37,661 nt of DNA. Source: Chloroflexota bacterium. GTDB lineage: Bacteria > Chloroflexota > Limnocylindria > Limnocylindrales > CSP1-4. Every line of letters begins with the position of its first letter. Within the stretch, counting starts at the first letter, position 1. Where the stretch lies: NCBI GenBank assembly GCA_003152995.1, contig PMBR01000088.1, positions 10,390 through 48,050 of the forward strand. Direction: 5' to 3'. Shown here in pieces: positions 30,478-37,661 of the stretch. A program made the translations under genes and the position numbers. The notes below the pieces were generated by a model that worked only from the letters and a program-made list of their open reading frames with translations, ran no database searches and was not told the DNA's origin.

Positions 30478-31419
30478 CTACGTCGGCCGGCGGCGGCGGA
30501 CCACGATCCCGGTCAGAACGAGCAGGACCGCGGAGACGGCGGTGATCCCGGCCGCATCGACCGCCTCGACGAACGGATGGCGCGATCCAGGCACCACTTT
30601 GTTCTCGAGAGTAGCGCCGGCCAGGGGCCCGATGAAGTTGCCGTTCGCGTCCTCGTCCCACTGGACGCTCCAGGTCGGAACCAGCTCTCCGGACGGCAGG
30701 CGAAGCAGCTGATCGAGGACGAGCGAGCCATCGGCGTTCGACCCGTCTCTCGCGTCTACCATCACGGCCTGGGTCTGGATCCAGTTCGACTCCGCGACGA
30801 AGGCACCGACGGTCAGGGCCAGCCCCAGGACCGCGGCGACCAGCAGCGCCGGCAGAACGCGGCCCATAACCGACCCGACCAGGACCGCGGCGCAGAAGAC
30901 CATGAAGCCGAGCGCGACCAGTTCGAGCCCGCGGCTGCTCTCGTTGTAGAAGGAGAGAAGGGGATTCACCGACGGATTGGCTGCCCCCTCGACGTCGGTG
31001 GCCGCGATCGCCGCGATCGCGAAAAGGACCAGCAGGATCACGGCCACGGGCGCGACCCGACCGACGAGCCAGCGTGTCCGCGACGGCGCGAGCGACCAGG
31101 CAATCGCTGCCGTCCGCTCCTCGATCTCGCGGGCGACGAGCGATACGCCGACCAGCAGTCCGCCGATTGGGGCGATGCCGCCGAGGACGCCCTTCAGGCC
31201 GGCCCAAGTGCCGTCGATCTGGTCGAAGTTCGTCAGCTGCGCCTGGCAGGCGACGGTGGCCGACGAATCCCAACGCGAGGCGAGACATTCCGGGGTGGCG
31301 GCCGCGCGCAGGGCGGCGGCCACGATGAGCGCCGCCAGAGACGCGACGATGACGATCGCTCCGACAACGAATAGCGCGAACCTGTTGAGGCGGATGGCGA
31401 GACGGGCCTGGGTCAGCAT
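30478..31419 (-). CDS. ABC exporter permease
   Basis: A 313-residue membrane protein. The N-terminus MLTQARLAIRLNRFALFVVGAIV leads into the first helix; further hydrophobic helices are at about 75-95, 115-140, 165-190, 195-220 and the C-terminus (AVSAVLLVLTGIVVRRRRPT). The extracellular loop between helices 1 and 2 has paired cysteines (PECLASRW, TVACQAQL). This is the layout of ABC-2/NatB-type export permeases. ATG at 31419 overlaps the ATPase stop by one base (TGATG). With the ATPase it forms a two-gene exporter; substrate unknown. The sensor kinase/regulator pair next door often controls such exporters in response to antibiotics or peptides. Confidence 0.85.
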   Translation of the reverse strand: MLTQARLAIRLNRFALFVVGAIVIVASLAALIVAAALRAAATPECLASRWDSSATVACQAQLTNFDQIDGTWAGLKGVLGGIAPIGGLLVGVSLVAREIEERTAAIAWSLAPSRTRWLVGRVAPVAVILLVLFAIAAIAATDVEGAANPSVNPLLSFYNESSRGLELVALGFMVFCAAVLVGSVMGRVLPALLVAAVLGLALTVGAFVAESNWIQTQAVMVDARDGSNADGSLVLDQLLRLPSGELVPTWSVQWDEDANGNFIGPLAGATLENKVVPGSRHPFVEAVDAAGITAVSAVLLVLTGIVVRRRRPT

Positions 31420-32348
31420 CAGAGAGGCCTTTCGTTGGCGTCGGCGGCGGCCGGAGCGGCGACCGAAGCGGCGGCGCCGGAGTCCCGGCCCGGCCGGGGG
31501 CGCCGGGCGCTGGACAGATAGCCGAGCACGACCTCGTCGAGTTCGGCCGGCCGGCCACCTTCGGGAGCGCGCCACAGCGCCAGCTCGCCGGCCCGCCCGG
31601 GGAACTGGGCGATTAGGTAGCCGCTCAGCCGAGCGTCCGGATCGGTGATCCGGTGGTCGGCGACGGCGGCGGCGAGAGTGTCGTCGAGCAGGATGCGGCC
31701 GCCGCCCAGGACGACGAGCCGGTCGCAGGCCGCCTCGATGTCGGTGATGACATGCGACGAGAGGAGCGCGGTCGATCCCTCGGCCCGGACCGCACTGACC
31801 AGGACGGCAAGGAACTCGCGGCGTGCCAGCGGGTCGAGCGACGCCAGCGGCTCGTCGAGAAGGAGGACCTCCGCTCGGCAGCCGATGGCGAGCGCGAGCG
31901 CGACCTGAGCCTGCTGCCCGCCCGAGAGCTCGCCCGCCAGACGATCGAGGGGTATGTCCAGCTCTTCGAGACGGCGCCGGGCGACATCCCGGTCGAAGCG
32001 CGGCCGCAGGCTGGCCGCCATGTCGAGGTGGTGGGCCACGGTCAGCGAGCGGTACAGGGATGCGTTCTGGGGCACGTAGCCCGTGTGCACGACGGCCCGT
32101 CCCCGGTCGCGCCAGGGGTCGATGCCCATGACCGTCATGCGGCCGCTCGTCGGCCGTTCGAAGCCGACGAAGCCGCGGATCAGGGTCGACTTGCCGGCGC
32201 CGTTGGGCCCGACCAGCGCGGTGATCGAGCCGGCGGGGATTGCCAGGTCCACGTCCCGCAGCGCCTCCGTCCGTCTTCCGAAGCGTCGCCCGTACGTCTT
32301 GCCGACCGCGAATGTCTGGAGCGGCGGCGCCTCGACGGCAGCTGTCAT
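31419..32348 (-). CDS. ABC exporter ATP-binding protein
   Basis: A 309-residue single ABC domain: Walker A GPNGAGKST (residues ~47-55), Q-loop GYVPQNAS, signature LSGGQQAQV, Walker B VLLLDEPLASLDP, and the H-loop SSHV. A ~70-residue C-terminal extension contains ELDEVVLGYLSSARR and a proline/alanine tail. ATG at 32348 has AGGAGG 5 bases upstream, a strong site. It pairs with the permease by a one-base overlap. The signature has a small change (GGQQAQ rather than GGQxQR). Divergent from the histidine kinase, 133 bases away. Confidence 0.92.
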   Translation of the reverse strand: MTAAVEAPPLQTFAVGKTYGRRFGRRTEALRDVDLAIPAGSITALVGPNGAGKSTLIRGFVGFERPTSGRMTVMGIDPWRDRGRAVVHTGYVPQNASLYRSLTVAHHLDMAASLRPRFDRDVARRRLEELDIPLDRLAGELSGGQQAQVALALAIGCRAEVLLLDEPLASLDPLARREFLAVLVSAVRAEGSTALLSSHVITDIEAACDRLVVLGGGRILLDDTLAAAVADHRITDPDARLSGYLIAQFPGRAGELALWRAPEGGRPAELDEVVLGYLSSARRPRPGRDSGAAASVAAPAAADANERPL

Positions 32349-32375
32349 GGTCCCTCCTCGAGCGAATGTGCCAAC

Positions 32376-32431
32376 CGTACAGGCACCGCCGGCTCGCGTG
32401 CATCAGGAACAGCCCGTCAGGATCGTACAGG
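32376..32431. promoter_or_regulatory. Paired CGTACAGG sites in the divergent region
   Basis: CGTACAGG occurs at 32376-32383 and 32424-32431, 48 bases apart in the same orientation, between the exporter and the kinase gene. They may be binding sites for the neighbouring response regulator. Function is inferred from place only. Confidence 0.35.
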
Positions 32432-32481
32432 GATTTCCCGACATCTTCGGCCCCATCTCCGGTGCTACCTTTGGCGGCGAC

Positions 32482-34305
32482 ATGACCTTCCGTCGTCGCG
32501 AACTGGCCGCCCTCGCGCTGGTCGCATTCACGTTCGTGCTGGGCACGATCGCGTGGGGTTCGGGGCCGAGCGCGACCGGCATGACTCTGGCGCTCCAGAA
32601 CGACCAGGTCGTCGTCGCGTCGGTCGACCCGGGTAGCCCGGCCGCGCTCAACGGCGTCCAGACGGGGATGGTCGTGACCATGCTCGACCAGACCGACGTT
32701 CTGGGTGCTTCGTTGGATACTAAGGCTGCGATCGTGGCAAACCCGCGCTTCTGGCAGTGGCTGGAGGCCCTGTGGCCCGATCAGGTACCCGCCGAACTGG
32801 CCGCCCGTGCCCAACTGGCCAGCGAGCAGGCAGCCGCGGCGGTGGCCTCACCCCCACCCACGCCCGTCGACGGATCGGACGGATCGTATGTTGGGTCGAC
32901 CGTTGGCCAGGACATCCAGTTCCCGGGTTACGCCTCGGTCGGTTTCAACTTTCCAGACGCCAGTCGTTCGAACTCGCTCTCCTCGGTGTACGCCGGACTG
33001 GCGATCCTGATCGTCGGCATCTGGTGGCTGGGCACCGGGCGGGCGGGTCCGTCGCTCCGCCGGGTCGCGATCACCCTCCCGGCGGCGACCGCGATGCCGC
33101 TCTTCGCCCTGCCGGTCCAGCTCATGCCGACGCTGCCATTCCTGATCACGTCGTTCGTCGTGGTGCCGGCCGGGATGGTGCCCCTGGCGGCCGATTTCTG
33201 CGACCGGCTCGACGACGCCGCCCTGGCGGTGAATCTCCGCCGGGTGGTCGGGGTTCTGGCGGCGGCCTCCTTCCTGGCGGGTGCGACCTTCGTGATGGGC
33301 GCCGACTTCGGCTGGCATACGACCTGGAGCGCAGTCCTGGCCGGCTGCGTCGCCTTCGTGCCCGGGCTGATCGCGGCGCGGCCCGCCTTCCTGAAGGAAG
33401 CCGCGGACGATTCCGGGTCGGCGCCCGCACCTGGAAGATTCGTCGAATCGACCGAACTGGCCCTGGCCGCGGCCACGCCGGCGGTGGCCGCGGCGGTTCT
33501 GGTGTTTCGCTCCTGGGATCCGTTCCTGTGGCCGCTCCTGATCTGGCTCGTGGCGATCCTGCTGGCGCGACGGTTCACGCTCCGGCCGCTTCTCCGGCTC
33601 GCGAATCGGGCCACGCTCCAGCGCGACGTCGTCGTCGCCGCCACGGAGGCCGAGCGCGCCCGGATCGCGGCCGACATCCACGACGACGCGCTGCAGGACC
33701 TCACGATGCTCGTCCGCCGGCTGGACGCCGCGGGTGACGTCCAGAACGCCGAAGCCGCTCGAGCCATCGCCGTCCGGCTGAGGGGCATCTGCGGCGAGCT
33801 CCGCCTGCCCGTCCTGGACGACCTCGGGCTGGGTCCGGCCCTCGACTGGCTGACCGAGCGGTTCGAACCGCTGGCCGGCGGGCCCGTGTATCTGGAGCGC
33901 CTTCCCGAGGAGCCGCGTCTGCCCGCGAACGTCGAACTGGCGATCTTCCGCATCGCGCAGGAGGCGCTGGCGAATGCGGTCAGGCACGGCGCCCCGCCGA
34001 TCGTCGTGCGTTACCGCGCCGGCGGGACCTGGGCCGAACTCGATGTCGACGATTCAGGGCCGGGCTTGGCGCCCGGGGCGGCGGCGCTCGCGGAGCAGTC
34101 CGGCCATCAGGGCCTGCTCAACATGACCCAGCGCGCAGAAGCGGTCGGAGCGGAGCTGCGAGTCGGAAGGCGCCCGGGCGGAGGAACGCGGGTCAACGTC
34201 GTCTGGGAGGCCGCCGCCTCCGCGAATCCGGCCATCGACCCGGCGAGCGGCGTCTCCTCGGCCATTGGTGCCGCCGCGACGGCAACCGCCGTCCCGCAGT
34301 TGTGA
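32482..34305 (+). CDS. Membrane sensor histidine kinase with PDZ-like N-terminal domain
   Basis: A 607-residue sensor kinase of the HisKA_3/HATPase_c type. A helix at ~5-25 is followed by an extracytoplasmic region whose start resembles a PDZ domain (QNDQVVVASVDPGSPAALNG, then VQTGMVVTMLDQTDV). Then come six or so membrane helices (~170-345). The phospho-acceptor His400 is in AERARIAADIHDDALQDLTM. The ATP-binding part has IAQEALANAVRHG (N-box) and DVDDSGPGL (G-box). ATG 32482 has only a weak site; a TACCTT box lies 10 bases upstream. GTGA overlaps the regulator gene, so the pair is co-translated. It is opposite the ABC exporter, suggesting a detect-and-export module. Signal unknown. Confidence 0.9.
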   Translation: MTFRRRELAALALVAFTFVLGTIAWGSGPSATGMTLALQNDQVVVASVDPGSPAALNGVQTGMVVTMLDQTDVLGASLDTKAAIVANPRFWQWLEALWPDQVPAELAARAQLASEQAAAAVASPPPTPVDGSDGSYVGSTVGQDIQFPGYASVGFNFPDASRSNSLSSVYAGLAILIVGIWWLGTGRAGPSLRRVAITLPAATAMPLFALPVQLMPTLPFLITSFVVVPAGMVPLAADFCDRLDDAALAVNLRRVVGVLAAASFLAGATFVMGADFGWHTTWSAVLAGCVAFVPGLIAARPAFLKEAADDSGSAPAPGRFVESTELALAAATPAVAAAVLVFRSWDPFLWPLLIWLVAILLARRFTLRPLLRLANRATLQRDVVVAATEAERARIAADIHDDALQDLTMLVRRLDAAGDVQNAEAARAIAVRLRGICGELRLPVLDDLGLGPALDWLTERFEPLAGGPVYLERLPEEPRLPANVELAIFRIAQEALANAVRHGAPPIVVRYRAGGTWAELDVDDSGPGLAPGAAALAEQSGHQGLLNMTQRAEAVGAELRVGRRPGGGTRVNVVWEAAASANPAIDPASGVSSAIGAAATATAVPQL

Positions 34306-34910
34306 CCGCCGCCGCGGCGCCGATCCGCGTCGCGATCGTCGACGATCATCCCGTCGTTCGCGAGGGAACCGCCGCTCTGCTGGCGACCGTGCCAGGGCTG
34401 TCCATCGCCGGCACCGCGGGCTCGCTCGAAGACGCGATGCCGCTGCTCGATCCGTCGGCCGTCGACGTGGTGCTCCTCGACATCCGGCTCGGATCGCAGA
34501 GCGGGTTGACTCTGCTGGGTGGCAAGGCGAATCTGCCCGCGATCGTGGTCCTGACCGCCTACGACTACCCCCAATATGCGGCCGCGGCGCTGCGGCTGGG
34601 GGCGGCGGGCTTCGTCCTCAAGACGGCGCCGATCGCAGAGTTGATCGAGGCGATCCGTCGAGCCGCCTCGGGCGGGATGGCTTTCGGCGTCCGCCCGATG
34701 GGTTTGATGCCCGTCCTCACGGCCCGAGAGCGGGAGGTCGTCCTGCTCGTCGTCGAGGGGCGGAGCAACGACGAGATCGGCGTGGCCCTGGGCATCACGT
34801 CAAAGACGGTCGAGGCGCATCTGCGGCGCCTATTCGACCGACTGGGGCTGCAGTCGCGGACGGAGCTGGCCACGCGGGCCCTCCGCGAGGGCTGGCTCGA
34901 GGTGCCGTAG
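34302..34910 (+). CDS. NarL/LuxR-family response regulator
   Basis: A 202-residue response regulator. The receiver domain has VAIVDDHPVVREGTAAL (acidic Asp pair), phospho-acceptor Asp60 in VVLLDIRLGSQSG, the conserved Thr in VVLTAYD, and Lys in FVLKTAP. The output domain is a LuxR-type helix-turn-helix: LTAREREVVLLVVEGRSNDE, then VALGITSKTVEAHLRRLFDR, at residues ~140-190. GTG at 34302 overlaps the kinase stop. It should be phosphorylated by the preceding kinase and probably regulates the divergent exporter; the actual targets are not shown. Confidence 0.93.
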   Translation: MTAAAAPIRVAIVDDHPVVREGTAALLATVPGLSIAGTAGSLEDAMPLLDPSAVDVVLLDIRLGSQSGLTLLGGKANLPAIVVLTAYDYPQYAAAALRLGAAGFVLKTAPIAELIEAIRRAASGGMAFGVRPMGLMPVLTAREREVVLLVVEGRSNDEIGVALGITSKTVEAHLRRLFDRLGLQSRTELATRALREGWLEVP

Positions 34911-34935
34911 GCCGCCGCGGGTTGGTCGGAGGCCG

Positions 34936-35178
34936 GTTCCTGTAATTCGTGCGCCGTGCGGGCGGTGTGCGGGCAATTGCGGCCGGGGGTCCATTCGAGC
35001 GGCTCGTGATCTCCCGCGGCGGCTCGTGATCTCCCGCGGCGGCTCGTGATCTCCCGCGGCGGTTCGGGAGCCCTTCTGAGGGTGGACGGACGGGCCTGCC
35101 CGGATCAGATCGGCGCCCATGAAGGCTGCCGATGCGGATGGGCTGCATAGCGTTCGCCAGGCGGGAATCTTTCAGAAA
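34936..35178. mobile_element. Palindromic intergenic element, copy B
   Basis: The left end GTTCCTGTAATTCGTGCGCC (from 34936) matches copy A at ~23 of 31 positions over its first part. The right end holds ATAGCG (35147) and GGGAATCTTTCAGAAA (35163-35178), 16 bases apart start to start, exactly as in copy A. Its interior is longer (243 vs 145 bases) and contains the 20-bp triplet repeats. It lies between convergent genes. Confidence 0.5.
35001..35060. repeat. Three perfect 20-bp tandem repeats
   Basis: A 20-base unit beginning GGCTCGTGATCTCCC occurs three times with no differences (35001-35020, 35021-35040, 35041-35060), followed by a broken partial copy. It lies inside element copy B. Recent duplication is likely. 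Confidence 0.9.
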
Positions 35179-35222
35179 CGGCCCGAGCCGCCGCGGCGGC
35201 GCGCCGCCCGATCGGCGACGAT

Positions 35223-36479
35223 CTACTTGAGCGCTTCCGCCAGGAGGGTCGCCAGCTGGTCCCACTCCACCAGGAAGGCGTCGTGGCCCTTCGTCGAGCG
35301 GATCTCGCGGTAGGCGGCATCCATGCCGGCGGCCGTGGCGGCCTTGACCATCTCACGGACCTGGGTCGTGCCGTACAGGATGTCGCCCTCGACTCCGACG
35401 CCGGTGAGCCGCGTCCCGTAGGCGGCGAGACGCCGCAGCGCGGCCACGGCGCCGCCGCGGTCGCGACCGATGTCATGCGTGTCCATGGCTCGGACGAGCG
35501 TTCGGTACGTGTCCTCGTCGAAGCGATCGAGCAGCTTTCGACCCTGGTGGCGCAGGTAGCTGACCACCGAAGGCGAGCCATCAGCCTCTGTTCGACCGGC
35601 GAAGCGTTGCTCGAAGTCGACCTCGCTGCGATACGTCGTCATCGCCAGCTGGCGGGCCAGATCCAGTCCCTCCGGACCGAGCTTGTCCACCATTTCCAGC
35701 TGAATCGCGTCCCAGGCGACCGCGAGCTGCCCGATCCGCGTCGTGGCCGCGATCGGTACGACACGGCTGATCTCGCCCGGCCGCTCGAGCGCCACTTCCA
35801 GGGCGACCATGCCGCCGAGGGACCCGCCCACCGCCAGCGCGAGCTTGCCGATCCCCAGCGCGTCGAGGAGTCGCCACTGGGCCCGGGCCTGATCTCGAAC
35901 CGTGACACGGGGAAAGGCTCGACCGTAGGGCTTGCCGGTCACCGGGTTCCGTGAGATCGGACCGCTGGTGCCGTACCGGCTGCCCAAGAGGTTCATGCAG
36001 ATGATCCCGAACTTGTCCGTGTCGAGAACCTGGCCGGGGCCGATGAGCGGCGCCCACCAGTCGCCGGCGGCGTCGGCCGAGCCGGTCAGCGCGTGGACGA
36101 CCAGAATCTGGCGCCCTTCGCCAATCGGGACGCCATCGTGGCGGTAGGCCGCGACCAGGTCCGGCAGGATCGCCCCGGACTCCAGAACGAAGCGACCCAG
36201 CCAGCGGGAGACGATTCTTCCGGTCTGAGGGTCGCTCGGATTATCCACGTCGTTCAGGCTACGAAAACCGAAGTCGGCGCGTGCGGTCGAAACGCCGGGA
36301 TCGGCGGGGACGAAGCCCGATCCGGTGCCGCGACCGCTCGCCTTTGGTTCGTGAATGCCGAGCGCGCCGAGCCCCGCGAGGGACCCGGCGCGAGCGATGC
36401 CCGGGTCGGCGACGGGCTCAGAGGGCGCGGGCCGGCCGCGCACCTCCGAGATCCATCGAATTGCCGGGTCCGATTTCAT
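35223..36479 (-). CDS. metX: Homoserine O-acetyltransferase
   Basis: A 418-residue alpha/beta hydrolase-fold acyltransferase that activates homoserine for methionine synthesis. The nucleophile Ser220 is in AVGGSLGGMVALEVAL; the acid Asp366 is in GVEGDILYGTT and His399 in STKGHDAFLVEW. The N-terminal ~85 residues are an extra extension; the family core begins near RFVLESGAILPDLVAAYRHD. ATG at 36479 has GAAGG 8 bases upstream. The preceding gene metY ends 24 bases upstream, so they form a metY-metX operon. Acetyl versus succinyl specificity cannot be fixed by eye; the MetX name is by family. Confidence 0.92.
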   Translation of the reverse strand: MKSDPAIRWISEVRGRPAPSEPVADPGIARAGSLAGLGALGIHEPKASGRGTGSGFVPADPGVSTARADFGFRSLNDVDNPSDPQTGRIVSRWLGRFVLESGAILPDLVAAYRHDGVPIGEGRQILVVHALTGSADAAGDWWAPLIGPGQVLDTDKFGIICMNLLGSRYGTSGPISRNPVTGKPYGRAFPRVTVRDQARAQWRLLDALGIGKLALAVGGSLGGMVALEVALERPGEISRVVPIAATTRIGQLAVAWDAIQLEMVDKLGPEGLDLARQLAMTTYRSEVDFEQRFAGRTEADGSPSVVSYLRHQGRKLLDRFDEDTYRTLVRAMDTHDIGRDRGGAVAALRRLAAYGTRLTGVGVEGDILYGTTQVREMVKAATAAGMDAAYREIRSTKGHDAFLVEWDQLATLLAEALK

Positions 36480-36503
36480 GAGGTCACCTTCCGCGGGAAA
36501 GTC

Positions 36504-37661
<1,158 letters not shown>

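Noticed and set aside
31420-32814. Upstream part of the long minus-strand frame leading into the ABC permease
   Set aside because: It is a shadow of the ATPase gene and of the kinase start; the permease ATG is at 31419.

Overview
This is a GC-rich bacterial chromosome segment with densely packed genes. Operon genes are often coupled by 4-base ATGA/GTGA overlaps, and GTG starts are common. The gene set suggests an aerobic, free-living bacterium. High GC, the ykoE-type thiamine ECF cassette, split pntA, secreted Kelch/DVTGYF-repeat protein and several starts without a ribosome-binding site would fit Chloroflexota (for example Limnocylindria-like lineages). Some Actinomycetota are not excluded, and no rRNA or marker gene is present to settle it. 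No phage, IS transposase, CRISPR array or tRNA was seen.

Layout, left to right. (1) 1-2633, minus: a pntAA-pntAB-pntB transhydrogenase operon running off the left edge. (2) 3041-5109, plus: two unrecognised proteins, the second with a coiled-coil half and its own promoter/palindrome. (3) 5327-6902, minus: a LmbE/PIG-L deacetylase and a Bcp peroxiredoxin. (4) 6936-10986, minus: a TPP riboswitch and terminator followed by thiN-ykoE-ykoD-ykoC, i.e. thiamine or precursor uptake plus phosphorylation under thiamine-pyrophosphate control. (5) 11232-13656: a YbaK-type editing deacylase, a SAM hydrolase and a small unknown, with several palindromes and paired hairpins between them. (6) 13760-19858: membrane protein plus WYL regulator (coupled), a DUF4232-like lipoprotein, an HD phosphohydrolase and a convergent M23 peptidase. 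(7) 20140-25012, plus: a secreted Kelch-repeat protein and cydAB (cytochrome bd). (8) 25053-25290: a 17-unit, 14-bp tandem array. (9) 25688-30142, minus: the lysine operon dapB-dapA-dapD-lysA, preceded by a promoter, a 22-codon leader peptide containing three lysine codons, and an intrinsic terminator. (10) 30478-34910: an ABC exporter pair divergent from a sensor kinase/LuxR-type response regulator pair. (11) 35223-37661, minus: metX and metY (O-acetylhomoserine route to methionine), with metY running off the right edge.

The most interesting item is the apparent lysine-specific transcription attenuator in front of dapB: a leader peptide with K-P-K-A-K, structured leader RNA, a terminator and a possible alternative pairing, placed on a lysine biosynthesis operon. 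Next come a palindromic intergenic element present in two related copies (30261-30405 and 34936-35178), the exact 14-bp periodic array after cydB, two back-to-back perfect hairpins upstream of the SAM hydrolase, and four genes whose starts lie 6-7 bases after a TANNNT box with no Shine-Dalgarno sequence, suggesting leaderless mRNAs.
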